A stretch of 64,000 nucleotides of DNA from Pirellulales bacterium (GTDB lineage: Bacteria > Planctomycetota > Planctomycetia > Pirellulales > JALHPA01), in contig JANRLT010000021.1 of assembly GCA_033762255.1 (NCBI GenBank), forward strand, positions 248,001-312,000, read 5' to 3'. The notes below the pieces were generated by a model, which made no database searches, was not told where the DNA came from, and saw only the letters and a program-made list of their open reading frames with translations. A program made the translations under genes and the position numbers. How positions within the stretch are numbered: position 1 is the first letter of the stretch; each line of letters starts with the position of its first letter. Of this stretch, positions 9,069 through 17,038 are shown in pieces.

Positions 9069-9689
9069 ATGAATTCAACCAATGAACAAAAAGTGTATAT
9101 CATCGACGATGACCCGGTGGCGGCCGAATCGATGGTCGCCCTCGTCGAATCGATGCACATTCCCACCGAACGGTTTTCTTCCGCCGAGGAGTTTTATGAA
9201 CGGTCTATCGAACATCGCCGAGGTTGCGTCTTGACCGATCTGCGGATGCGCGGCATGAGCGGATTGGATTTGCTGGAAAAAATGAATGGAGATAGCTACC
9301 CCCTGCCGGTCATTCTGGTTTCGGCTTATGCGGATGTCCCCCTGACGGTCCGGGCATTTGAAAAAGGTGTATTAACGGTATTGCAAAAGCCCTGTCGCGA
9401 TCAGGATTTGTGGGATGCCTTGCAGCATGGCCTCAAGCTGGAGGCGGAACTCCATAAAAAAGCGGATACCAGGCGAAAATTATGCGAGCGTTTGGAAAAG
9501 CTAACCACCGATGAACGTGAAGTGTTGCGCCTGGTCCTGAACGGCTTGCCAAACAAAACCGTGGCCACCCGGCTGGATATCGGCCTGCGAACCGTGGAAG
9601 CCCGAAGGCATGCCATCATGGTTAAATTAAACGTCTCCACGCTGGTCGAATTGGCCCGCATTCTGGCGGAAAATCAAATTACCATCTGA
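9069..9689 (+). CDS. FixJ/NarL-family response regulator
   Basis: The 206-residue protein joins a receiver domain to a LuxR-type helix-turn-helix. Receiver residues are complete: the acidic cluster D13-D15, phospho-acceptor D57 (in LTDLRM), Ser in VSAY and the lysine of LQKP. The C-terminal part contains LTTDEREVLRLVLNGLPNK and GLRTVEARRHAIMVKL, the typical DNA-reading helix pattern of FixJ/TtrR-like activators. It starts 6 bases after the sensor kinase gene and is surely its partner. Target genes cannot be told from the window; aroA follows after about 115 bases and could be neighbour only. Confidence 0.93.
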   Translation: MNSTNEQKVYIIDDDPVAAESMVALVESMHIPTERFSSAEEFYERSIEHRRGCVLTDLRMRGMSGLDLLEKMNGDSYPLPVILVSAYADVPLTVRAFEKGVLTVLQKPCRDQDLWDALQHGLKLEAELHKKADTRRKLCERLEKLTTDEREVLRLVLNGLPNKTVATRLDIGLRTVEARRHAIMVKLNVSTLVELARILAENQITI

Positions 9690-9805
9690 GCGGGCAACCA
9701 ACGCAGAAAAGCGTTTTGTCACGCGGCCTACACGCCCTCGCCCGCCGCTGTTAAAATCACCTGCGGTATCCGCCCCACTATTCCGCATTCTTTTTTCCGT
9801 GTGAT

Positions 9806-11128
9806 ATGCCGCGCTCCTGGCCCGCCAGTCTGTCAATACTTCCCGTGAAATCACCCCTGCATGGCGAGATTCGCCCTCCAGGCTCCAAGAGTTTGACCAA
9901 CCGTGCGCTCATCTGCGCCGCTCTCGCGCGGGGAGAATCCGTCCTGACAGGCGCGCTGGAGAGCGAGGATACCGCAGTCATGTTGGATTCGCTTATCAAA
10001 CTGGGATTTACCGCCCAGGCTGATTTTTCCCGTGAGGGGCAGGCCGCCAATACAATCAGGATCAACGGCCAAGCGGGCCGGATTCCCCTCCCCCTCGCGG
10101 AGTTGTTTATTGCCAATAGCGGCACTTCGGTCCGTTTTTTAACAGCGCTGGCGGCCTTGGGCCAGGGGACCTACGTGCTGGACGGCACATCCCGCATGCG
10201 CGAGCGACCCATCCAGGATTTATTAATCAGTTTGCAGGGGCTTGGCGTGTCGGCGCGTAGCCTGGCCAATAATGGCTGCCCGCCGGTGGAGATCGTCGCG
10301 CGGGGCTTGAAGGGGGGTACCACCTCTGTCAAGGGTGACGTCTCTAGCCAATTTCTCAGTGCGTTGTTGATGGTGGCTCCGTACGCGGCTAGTCCCCTGA
10401 CGATCAAAGTAACCGGAAACCTGGTTTCACGTCCCTATATCGAGTTGACGTTGGCGGTCATGCGGGCTTTTGGGATTAACGTCCCCATCGATGATGGGCG
10501 CAGCTTTGTGATTCAGCCCGCGTGCTATGCGCCGTGTCATTATGAAATCGAACCGGATGCCTCTGCCGCCAGTTATTGGTTTGCGGCGGCGGCGATTACC
10601 GGGGGTGAACTCACCGTGCGGGGGCTACACCGGGATAGCTTGCAGGGGGATGTGCGATTTGTGGAGGTCCTACGGCAAATGGGATGCGCGGTGGAATACC
10701 TGCCTGGGGCTATACGCGTGCGCGGTCCACAACAATTGCGCGGCGTCGATGTGGACATGAACGAGATTAGCGATACCGTGCAAACCCTGTCCGTGGTGGC
10801 CCTCTTTGCCAATGGACCCACGCGGGTGCGGGGGGTCGCCCATAATCGCCATAAAGAAACCGACCGAATAGGCAACTTGGCAATTGAACTACGCAAGCTG
10901 GGAGCCAGGGTTACCGAACATGATGACGGTTTGACAATTGATCCCCCCGAAGTGCCGACTGGGGCTGCGTTGGAAACTTACAACGATCATCGCATGGCGA
11001 TGAGCTTTGCCCTGGCTGGCCTACGAACAGCCGACGTGCATATTTTGAATCCAAGTTGTGTGGAAAAAACCTACCCCGTTTTTTTTGAGGATCTGGCACA
11101 ACTAAGCCCCGGGTGCGTCCTGTTATGA
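9806..11128 (+). CDS. aroA: 3-phosphoshikimate 1-carboxyvinyltransferase (EPSP synthase)
   Basis: The enzyme joins phosphoenolpyruvate to shikimate-3-phosphate in the sixth step of the shikimate pathway. The 440 residues match the family length. Recognisable are [20 protein letters not shown] near residue 27, NSGTSVRFL (the usual NAGTAMR loop), [11 protein letters not shown], the repeat [15 protein letters not shown], and near the end [10 protein letters not shown]-like [14 protein letters not shown] and [16 protein letters not shown]. The substitution to NSGTSVR is a variation at the PEP-site loop; whether it changes inhibitor sensitivity cannot be judged. No other aromatic amino acid gene is nearby. 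Confidence 0.95.
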   Translation: MPRSWPASLSILPVKSPLHGEIRPPGSKSLTNRALICAALARGESVLTGALESEDTAVMLDSLIKLGFTAQADFSREGQAANTIRINGQAGRIPLPLAELFIANSGTSVRFLTALAALGQGTYVLDGTSRMRERPIQDLLISLQGLGVSARSLANNGCPPVEIVARGLKGGTTSVKGDVSSQFLSALLMVAPYAASPLTIKVTGNLVSRPYIELTLAVMRAFGINVPIDDGRSFVIQPACYAPCHYEIEPDASAASYWFAAAAITGGELTVRGLHRDSLQGDVRFVEVLRQMGCAVEYLPGAIRVRGPQQLRGVDVDMNEISDTVQTLSVVALFANGPTRVRGVAHNRHKETDRIGNLAIELRKLGARVTEHDDGLTIDPPEVPTGAALETYNDHRMAMSFALAGLRTADVHILNPSCVEKTYPVFFEDLAQLSPGCVLL

Positions 11129-11217
11129 ACGTACGGTTATAAACGTACTATTGGAACCTGTCCAGAAGTTGGCGCGGAGGCCAGCACGGTTGCTGAGCGG
11201 CCTTGTTTAAAATCGCC

Positions 11218-11463
11218 TTAACCGACAAGGGCGCGGCTTTTTTCCAGACTGTCTAAAAGCAAGCTGGCGCGCTCGAGCATGGTGGGGGCGGCGCACTGCG
11301 GAGTCGTGTGCGGATTGTCAGGATCACTGGCAATAAACGCTCCTTGACAGTGCTCGCAAATCATCTTTTTTCCCAGATAGCTTACGCGGACCCGCAAGGC
11401 GCGGCCGCAGGTCGGGCATTCTTGATAAAAATACGTCGCCGTGGATGCTCTGGGCATATTCAT
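11218..11463 (-). CDS. Small zinc-ribbon protein
   Basis: The product of 81 residues has two CxxC knuckles, CPTCG and CEHCQG, separated by about 20 residues that include RVRVSYLGKK. This is a four-cysteine zinc ribbon of a kind common in small planctomycete proteins and sometimes fused to response regulators. The ATG at 11463 is chosen because AAGGAGA lies 9 bases before it; an in-frame ATG at 11523 would add 20 unrelated residues. It stands alone between aroA (convergent) and the 16-bp repeat array upstream. Function unknown; nucleic-acid or protein binding is plausible. Confidence 0.75.
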   Translation of the reverse strand: MNMPRASTATYFYQECPTCGRALRVRVSYLGKKMICEHCQGAFIASDPDNPHTTPQCAAPTMLERASLLLDSLEKSRALVG

Positions 11464-12187
11464 GGAAAGGTATCTCCTTCTACCAAGTTCTTGGGCTAAC
11501 ATAAGAGTGCGGTTAAACCGCACTGTTTTTGACTACAGAGTTGCTTTGACCCCATAGTCTTTTTGGACCCTACTGTCCCTGGAATAACCCTAACACTCTA
11601 CTACCCTGACACTGTACTACCCTGACACTGTACTACCCTGACACTGTACTACCCTGACACTGTCCTACCCTGACACTGTCCTACCCTGACACTGTCCTAC
11701 CCTGACACTGTCCTACCCTGACACTGTCCTACCCTGACACTGTCCTACCCTGACACTGTCCTACCAAAACACTATTGCCTGATCATCAAGCAAATAAGGA
11801 AAAAACCCAATTGCGGCGAAAAAGGTCTTTGTTGACCTTTACGCACGCATTTTACCTTTTGTTCAAAAAATTGCAAGTCTATATCTGACATACAGATAGG
11901 AATCGTCGTCTTGTGAAACTATTCACAAGACCCCTTTTGCGGGGTACAGGCGTTAAATCAGAATATTTGATACAAATCTCAACAAATATTCGAAATCCAA
12001 AAGCCTCAGTGGTATCGACTATCATTTTTTCCCCATGGATTCTTGCACTCCAAGGAGTGACATCACCCTCAAAAGGTTCACGTAATTTAAGCAAAAATCG
12101 TGCCGGACTATTATTATCTCCCCCACTTTTTTGACCTATGCTTATCATGGGGTAATTCTAGCTCACTTTTGCTCATACTTTAATAAC
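11464..12187. other. Long divergent intergenic region containing a tandem array
   Basis: About 720 bases lie between the zinc-ribbon gene and the secreted-protein gene, which point away from each other. The region holds the 16-bp array listed separately and a following AT-rich stretch. Open frames at 11879-12148 are not credible genes: no ribosome site and no recognisable family. Confidence 0.5.
11595..11770. repeat. 16-bp tandem repeat array, 11 units
   Basis: Eleven head-to-tail units of 16 bases run without spacers. The first is ACTCTACTACCCTGAC, the next three ACTGTACTACCCTGAC, the next six ACTGTCCTACCCTGAC, and the last is decayed (ACTGTCCTACCAAAAC). The junction of C-type units gives GACA-C-TGTC, a small palindrome repeated at 16-base phase. 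The array begins about 130 bases upstream of the zinc-ribbon start and lies about 420 bases upstream of the secreted-protein start. Lack of unique spacers excludes CRISPR. Confidence 0.97.
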
Positions 12188-12784
12188 ATGCCTGCACCAA
12201 AATACATCCGCTGGCAAATAACGGTTTGGCTTTTGGGGATTGCTGGGGGATTGCTTTTTCATCAGCAAATTTCCCCTTGCCACGCCGAAGAACGACTCAC
12301 CTTTGAGCAGATCATCTTCGAGACCCAACGTGTTACCACGCGGTGGCAAGATTATGAGCCAGGTGACCTTATCCGCCAAAGTCAAGCGCAAGAGTTCATC
12401 CAGGCCTATCGGGCCTTAGGTTGGGATGTGCCTGACGCGGAGACCCTCTTGGCAAAAGTCCCCGCCGATGGGGAATACCTATTCGATTTGCTGGCTACCC
12501 GCGGCGGTAAACCTTTTATGCGGGAAATCGCCACGATCCCCAGTGGCTATGATAAACTGGACCGCCTGCTGCAACTCCCCGACGGCAAGCAACTGGTCAA
12601 GCAACTCATTAACGCCCGCGACGGAAATAAGCTGATTGCCTATCTGGCATCGACCAAAGGGGGAAAAAACCTCGGCAAGATGCTAGGCGCGGCGGCGGAT
12701 GTCGATTTTAACGCCCCCACCGGTCGGATTTATACCGTGCGGGCGTTCATCCAGGAATTGCAGCCTTTATTTATCAGCAAGTAA
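12188..12784 (+). CDS. Secreted protein of unknown function
   Basis: The product has about 198 residues with an N-terminal signal peptide (hydrophobic VWLLGIAGGLLFHQQ, cleavage near CHAEE). I do not recognise a family. The mature part is a compact, mostly helical-looking sequence with short echoing pieces: LFDLLATRGGKPFM, LLQLPDGKQLVKQLI and LIAYLASTKGGKNLGKML, which suggest about three related 30-residue units. ATG 12188 is chosen because the signal peptide starts there; an in-frame start at 12131 gives 19 extra residues. It is monocistronic and convergent with the cyclophilin gene. Confidence 0.6.
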   Translation: MPAPKYIRWQITVWLLGIAGGLLFHQQISPCHAEERLTFEQIIFETQRVTTRWQDYEPGDLIRQSQAQEFIQAYRALGWDVPDAETLLAKVPADGEYLFDLLATRGGKPFMREIATIPSGYDKLDRLLQLPDGKQLVKQLINARDGNKLIAYLASTKGGKNLGKMLGAAADVDFNAPTGRIYTVRAFIQELQPLFISK

Positions 12785-12830
12785 TTTACCCACGAGCAGC
12801 CCTCATGGTTCACCGACGCGGCCAGGTTTT

Positions 12831-13568
12831 TTAGCGAATCCGTTTCATCCCTTTAATGGCCACGGTCTGGGCGGGCAAGGCGGGAAAGTCACTTTTAGGA
12901 CTGGTGGGTGTGTTACCCAGTTGATCCACGACTTCCCGACCCGCGACAACTTCGCCAAAGACGCAATAGCCGTATTTATCCGTCTCTTCTCCGGCATGGT
13001 CCAACAGGTGGTTGTCCGCCAAATTAAAAAAGAAATGCGTGGTGGCGCTGTCGATCGAATCGGGCAACCGGGCCATGGCGATGGTATATCGCTGATTTTT
13101 TAGTCCGTTGTGGGCTTCATTGCGAATGGGCAGGTCCACGCGTTTGTTTTTTAATTCCGGGGTATAGCCTCCGCCAATCACGATGAAATTCTTTTGAACT
13201 TCGTGAAAAATGGTGCCGTTATAAAAGCCGCGCTGGACATAAGATAAAAAATTGCCAACGGTGATCGGAGCGCGCTCGGCATCCAGCTTAACGGTGATCG
13301 GACCGAGCGTGGTCTCGATAACAACTTGCGGATGCAGGGGATCCAAGCTTTCGACCGGGGTGGCCGCTTCGCTGCCGATCGACAACGTCGCGGCATTGTT
13401 TCCCGGGGCGTTCTTTGCGGCGACGGGCCGGGTATCATCCGGCGGTGTCGCCGAGTCAGAGCCTTGGCAACCGCAATAGAAAATCACCGTTCCGGCGATC
13501 ATGCCGCCGCACATCCGCATCACAGATGACCCTTTCGGCCGCACTGAATTCGTTTGTATGGACATCAA
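12831..13568 (-). CDS. Cyclophilin-type peptidyl-prolyl isomerase lipoprotein
   Basis: The protein of up to 245 residues is an exported cyclophilin. The hydrophobic leader MRMCGGMIAGTVIFYCGC ends in a plausible lipobox, so it is probably a lipoprotein of the periplasmic side. The isomerase domain (about residues 75-240) shows TTLGPITVKLDAERAPITVGNFLSYV-type features: the N-terminal strand, GTIFHEVQ (for GTIFHRV), FFNLADNHLLDH (for FFIN..N..LD) and YGYCVFGEVVAGREVVD. The usual active-site Arg of FHRV is replaced by Glu, so catalytic power may be reduced. A Met at residue 17 is a likely alternative start. Confidence 0.88.
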   Translation of the reverse strand: MMSIQTNSVRPKGSSVMRMCGGMIAGTVIFYCGCQGSDSATPPDDTRPVAAKNAPGNNAATLSIGSEAATPVESLDPLHPQVVIETTLGPITVKLDAERAPITVGNFLSYVQRGFYNGTIFHEVQKNFIVIGGGYTPELKNKRVDLPIRNEAHNGLKNQRYTIAMARLPDSIDSATTHFFFNLADNHLLDHAGEETDKYGYCVFGEVVAGREVVDQLGNTPTSPKSDFPALPAQTVAIKGMKRIR

Positions 13569-14003
13569 ACTGCGCCTCCCTGCGCGGTAACCAAAAGTAA
13601 AAAAATTTTATCATGCCCCCCACGGGGGTTCTTGCCGCCAACCCTGGTGGCCTTCGCGTTTTGTCAAAGCGATCGTTTCGAGTTGGGCAAGTCAGCCCAC
13701 GGTTTATGCCGCTTTCGTCATGATCTTGTGCCACGCGACTGATCACACTGACAAAGCCCTAGGCGGGAAATTTGTTGGTTTTCCCGGGGAATCAGCGGCT
13801 AATTCTGGGGATTTGGGCGTTTTTCCACAAGACCAGTTTGCCCCGGTTTGGGCCAGTTTGTGACAAAGTTGTTGCGGTGCGAAATTGCCAAACACGCTAG
13901 AATCTACTTGAGCGGTAGCGCTTGGCCGATACCCGGGGACGTGATCCGGGTTGGATAATCACCAAGCTAGACCTCACCATTCCTTATCAACAGGTTGACG
14001 CGC
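13569..14003. other. Divergent intergenic region
   Basis: About 430 bases separate the cyclophilin and dioxygenase genes and should contain both promoters. No RNA gene, repeat or clear operator was seen. Confidence 0.4.
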
Positions 14004-14669
14004 ATGTCCTACTCCCCTTTCCATGGTTCGCGACGGATGTTTTTGGGCGGTATTTCCGCGGGTTTAGCGTATTTCACCACTCCCGGATTGTTTGCCGAGG
14101 AGCTGGTCAAAACCCCCGCACAAACCGAGGGGCCGTTTTATCCAGACAAAATGCCCCTGGACACCGATAATGATTTACTCATCTTAAATGACAGCATTAC
14201 TCCCGCCGTGGGAGAAATCACGCATTTGGGGGGGAAGATTTTGGACAGCAGCGGCAATCCCATTCGCAACGCGGTGGTCGAAATCTGGCAGGTCGACCAC
14301 CAGGGAGCGTATTTACATACTGGCAGCGATAATCGCGAGCGGCAGGATAAAAATTTCCAGGGTTTTGGAAGGTTTTTGACCGGCGGCAGCGGCGAATATT
14401 ATTTTCGCACCATCAAGCCCGTGGCCTATCCCGGCCGCACGCCCCATATTCACTACGCTGTCTACTTGCCTGGCCAGCAACGCCGCTTTACCACGCAATG
14501 CTACATCAAAGGGGAACCCCTCAACGCCCGCGATGGCATTTACAATAGTGTTCGCAATCCCCAGCAACGGGAGGCGATCACGGTCGAATTCGCCCCCCTG
14601 CCCAAATCCAAAATCGGCGAATTGACGGCTAATTTTAACATTGTGTTGAATCACACGCCTGAAATGTAA
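14004..14669 (+). CDS. Tat-exported intradiol ring-cleavage dioxygenase
   Basis: The product of about 221 residues begins with a twin-arginine leader (SRRMFLGG, arginines at 10-11) ending near LFAEEL. The rest matches the non-haem Fe(III) intradiol dioxygenases related to protocatechuate 3,4-dioxygenase: QTEGPFYP, VVEIWQVDHQGAYLH and YPGRTPHIHYAVYLPG. The four expected iron ligands are visible: Tyr of GAYLH, Tyr of AYPGR and the two His of PHIH. Tat export fits folding with iron in the cytoplasm. Exported relatives are common in planctomycetes, but their substrate is not known. A TTG at 13995 in the same frame is an alternative start. No other aromatic-degradation gene is near. Confidence 0.9.
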   Translation: MSYSPFHGSRRMFLGGISAGLAYFTTPGLFAEELVKTPAQTEGPFYPDKMPLDTDNDLLILNDSITPAVGEITHLGGKILDSSGNPIRNAVVEIWQVDHQGAYLHTGSDNRERQDKNFQGFGRFLTGGSGEYYFRTIKPVAYPGRTPHIHYAVYLPGQQRRFTTQCYIKGEPLNARDGIYNSVRNPQQREAITVEFAPLPKSKIGELTANFNIVLNHTPEM

Positions 14670-14706
14670 ACTCCCGCTTTAGTTCCATCATTCGATGCGC
14701 TCATGC

Positions 14707-14735
14707 AGAGCCAGCTCCCCGCGGGAGCTGGCTCT
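14707..14735. terminator. Perfect 13-bp hairpin after the dioxygenase gene
   Basis: The arms AGAGCCAGCTCCC and GGGAGCTGGCTCT are perfectly complementary around a 3-base loop, 37 bases after the dioxygenase stop. A T-tract is missing, so it may be a mRNA-stabilising hairpin or a less classical terminator. Confidence 0.6.
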
Positions 14736-15008
14736 GGGCGTTAATTGACTTAAGGGTAAAACCGATTTTGTAAAAATTTCTGTTTATCAACTTGCTAGCG
14801 GCAATAGGTTTCTAGTTAATTTGACCACAACTTATTCGCAAAAACAGGGCTTAAATGAATCGTCTCTCCCCATCGACAGACGACAGGCACAGTTTGGCCC
14901 ATGATTTGCACAACAACTCGGAGGGGCAATCGTCACAAGATTTAGCCAGAGTCGCTGGCATGGTCAAAATAACGGCAAAACGCAATTCTTTTGTGGAGGC
15001 TAATACCA
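14736..15008. other. Intergenic stretch before the small PWADPYI gene
   Basis: AT-rich just after the hairpin. An overlapping 94-codon frame (14855-15139) lacks a ribosome site and family resemblance. The 3' end contains GGAGG at 14995-14999, which serves the next gene. Confidence 0.4.
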
Positions 15009-15197
15009 ATGGTCATGGCACTTTCCTCACGAAAATTACTGACCGGCGAGGTTATTGCGACCCGCCCCCCCGTAATGACAGCCACGGATTTATTACCGTG
15101 GGCGGATCCGTACATCCTGCGGCTGCTAAGCGAGCATGAACAGGCCTTGGCTCAATCGCAAGCGACTAACCGAATAACAGCCTGGGAACAGCGATAA
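15009..15197 (+). CDS. Small PWADPYI-type protein
   Basis: This 62-residue product starts at an ATG nine bases after GGAGG, an unusually clear ribosome site for this genome. Its middle contains LLPWADPYILRLLSEHEQAL, a pattern I have seen in short planctomycete proteins of unknown role; the remainder is polar and helical. There is no signal peptide or membrane segment. It stands alone upstream of the Skp/OmpH genes. Function unknown. Confidence 0.55.
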   Translation: MVMALSSRKLLTGEVIATRPPVMTATDLLPWADPYILRLLSEHEQALAQSQATNRITAWEQR

Positions 15198-15213
15198 AGG
15201 GGAAGTATCCGCA

Positions 15214-15405
15214 ATGAAGCAGTTTTTTTGCCAAAGTTGGAAGCTAGCTGGGAAAATTTACCCCATAAACTTCCCGGTTTGGCCGATAACTGACCAGCTA
15301 TTCCCTCGCGGTGATTTTTCTGATTGCTCTTTACGCCTGATGGTCAAATCGCCACAATTCCCGCCGCTCATCCGGCCGCGGGTCATACGCAGCCGAATAA
15401 GTTGA
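15214..15405 (+). CDS. Doubtful small open frame after the PWADPYI gene
   Basis: A 63-codon frame starts at ATG 15214, with AAGGGGAAG just upstream overlapping the end of the previous frame. The peptide (start MKQFFCQSWKLAGKIYP) has no recognisable family or repeat. The ribosome site makes it worth listing, but composition does not support it strongly. Confidence 0.2.
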   Translation: MKQFFCQSWKLAGKIYPINFPVWPITDQLFPRGDFSDCSLRLMVKSPQFPPLIRPRVIRSRIS

Positions 15406-15465
15406 CTACTTTTTACCGCGAGCGGAGGCTTCGCGAGACCTATTTGCACAAGGGAGTGTGCCGCC

Positions 15466-16125
15466 GTGAGTTACCCGACGTTCCTGCATGGAAAAACCTG
15501 GATCGCCCCCTTAGCCAGCCTTTTGCTGGGTGCCGCCTACGCGCAGGCCCAGGGGTTGCCCGGCCCCGCGGCGCCCAATCCCGCCGCCGCGGCTGTTCCC
15601 TCCTCCACGGCGGTTGCCGCGGCCCCCGCCGCGCAAAGTTCTGGCCACCGGATCGCGGTGGTGGATGTGGGGATCATCTTTAAGCAAAGTCCACGGGTCG
15701 CCGCCCAACTGGAAAAGCTCAAGCAAGAGGCGCAAGCCAGCGGTGACGCCCTCAAGCAAGAATACGAAGCCCTGCGCGGCATGGCTGAAAAACTGCAAAA
15801 ATCAATGGACCCCAGCGGTTTCGAGGCCAAGCAACTCGAGGCGGAAATCACCAAAAAGAAGCTGGATTTTGACTTTCGCCGCACGCAAATGGGCAAGGAA
15901 CTGGCCGAGCGCGAAGCCAAGCTGATTTATGCCCTGTATATCGAGATCGACCAGATTGTCCAGGGAATTGCCCAGCGCAATGGGATCGCCCTGGTGATTA
16001 AGCATAACAGCCTGGAAGTAAATCCCAATGATAAAAACGATATCATGCGGGGATTAAACAACCAGGTTGTGTATGTGCACCCGGATTTGGATATCACCAA
16101 GCTGGTTATGGCCAGTTACAAATAA
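15466..16125 (+). CDS. Skp/OmpH-family periplasmic chaperone, first copy
   Basis: The product of 219 residues has a signal peptide (about residues 1-27, ending AYAQAQG) and an Ala/Pro-rich linker. A Skp/OmpH domain follows: IAVVDVGIIFKQSPRVAAQLEKLKQ at the start and a long charged coiled coil (about residues 85-165), closing with IDQIVQGIAQRNGIALVIKH. Skp-type proteins hold unfolded outer-membrane proteins in the periplasm. The start is GTG 15466. A second copy follows after about 100 bases, then lpxC and lpxA, which fits outer-membrane building. The copies share layout but differ clearly in sequence. Confidence 0.88.
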   Translation: MSYPTFLHGKTWIAPLASLLLGAAYAQAQGLPGPAAPNPAAAAVPSSTAVAAAPAAQSSGHRIAVVDVGIIFKQSPRVAAQLEKLKQEAQASGDALKQEYEALRGMAEKLQKSMDPSGFEAKQLEAEITKKKLDFDFRRTQMGKELAEREAKLIYALYIEIDQIVQGIAQRNGIALVIKHNSLEVNPNDKNDIMRGLNNQVVYVHPDLDITKLVMASYK

Positions 16126-16129
16126 CCCG

Positions 16130-16151
16130 CGGGCCCGCGTGTGCGGGCCCG
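16130..16151. terminator. Hairpin between the two Skp genes
   Basis: CGGGCCCGC and GCGGGCCCG form a perfect 9-bp stem around GTGT, five bases after the first Skp stop. No T-tract follows. It could partly terminate or protect the upstream message and so set the ratio of the two copies. Confidence 0.55.
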
Positions 16152-16223
16152 TTAGGCACATCACCTCGGCGGCCATGGCGGGCCGGCGATCATTGTTTCC
16201 GACTTTGCAAGGAGTGTTACGTC

Positions 16224-16865
16224 GTGAAATTTCATCTGATGGCGTTGTTGGCGGGGGCCATGGCCCTGGGTATGGCGTTTCCGGCGGTTGCCCAGCAACC
16301 GGCCGGGCATAACATTGCCGTGATTGATGTCAGTGTGATCTTTAAGGATCATGTGCGCTTCAAGCAGGCAATCGAGCAAATGAAGACCGAGGTGGAGCAG
16401 GTCGAAAATTCGCTCAAGGCCGATTACGAGAACATGAAAAAGATGGCCGAGCAGATCAAGGCCATGAATCCCGGCTCGCCGGAATTTAAAAAGCTAGAAA
16501 CGGATTTTGCCAAGGCCGATTTGGACTTTAAGTTTAAACGCGCCCAATCCTCCAAGGATTTTGCCGAACGCGAAGGAAAGCTGTATTACGCGATTTACCT
16601 GGAGATTGACCAAGTGGTCAAGGAAATCGCCATTCGCAACAACATCGCGCTGGTGTTGCGGCATCATTCCGACAAAATCGACTCCAATGACCGCACCGAG
16701 ATTCTGCGCGGCATCAGCAAGCCGATCGTCTATGTCAATCCCGCCCTGGACATTACCCAGCACGTGCTGAATGTGCTGAATCGGGGCGCGGTGCAGCCAG
16801 CGACAACTCCCGCGACGGCCCAGGTCCCCGGCGTGGCGCGTCCCGGCGTGCAAATTCGCCAGTAA
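16224..16865 (+). CDS. Skp/OmpH-family periplasmic chaperone, second copy
   Basis: This 213-residue protein is a paralogue of the preceding gene. A signal peptide ends near AVAQQPAG. The Skp domain starts NIAVIDVSVIFKDHVRFKQAIEQ, continues as a Lys/Glu-rich coiled coil (about residues 45-130) and ends with IDQVVKEIAIRNNIALVLRHH. The first copy has an Ala/Pro-rich linker here missing; this one instead has a Pro/Ala tail. AAGGAGTGTTAC precedes the ATG/GTG region. A hairpin with a T-run follows it, so lpxC may need its own promoter. Confidence 0.88.
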   Translation: MKFHLMALLAGAMALGMAFPAVAQQPAGHNIAVIDVSVIFKDHVRFKQAIEQMKTEVEQVENSLKADYENMKKMAEQIKAMNPGSPEFKKLETDFAKADLDFKFKRAQSSKDFAEREGKLYYAIYLEIDQVVKEIAIRNNIALVLRHHSDKIDSNDRTEILRGISKPIVYVNPALDITQHVLNVLNRGAVQPATTPATAQVPGVARPGVQIRQ

Positions 16866-16876
16866 AAATACGGGTG

Positions 16877-16912
16877 GGGACGACGCGGGGGACCGCGTGG
16901 CTGGTCCCTTTT
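16877..16912 (+). terminator. Likely rho-independent terminator after the second Skp gene
   Basis: GGGAC (16877-16881) pairs with GTCCC (16904-16908), and inside ACGCGG pairs with CCGCGT around a 4-base loop. TTTT follows. It separates the Skp pair from lpxC. Confidence 0.55.
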
Positions 16913-17038
16913 CGTCGCAACCGCCGATTGTCCGCGGCCCGCGCCCAATCGCGACGGTGCCGTTGGTCGCATGGCCGCCTACGCGGAGGCGGGGTGGCGA
17001 GTGGTTTCCGCCGAGTTTGACTTTTCTTTGCCGATATC

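Noticed and set aside
11595-11770. Possible CRISPR array
   Set aside because: Units are 16 bases and directly joined; there are no unique spacers of 25-40 bases, no leader and no cas genes.
15511-15925. Frames of 95-131 codons overlapping the first Skp gene
   Set aside because: They are Pro/Arg- or Gly/Arg-rich shadows of the GC-rich Ala/Pro linker and coiled coil of the Skp gene.
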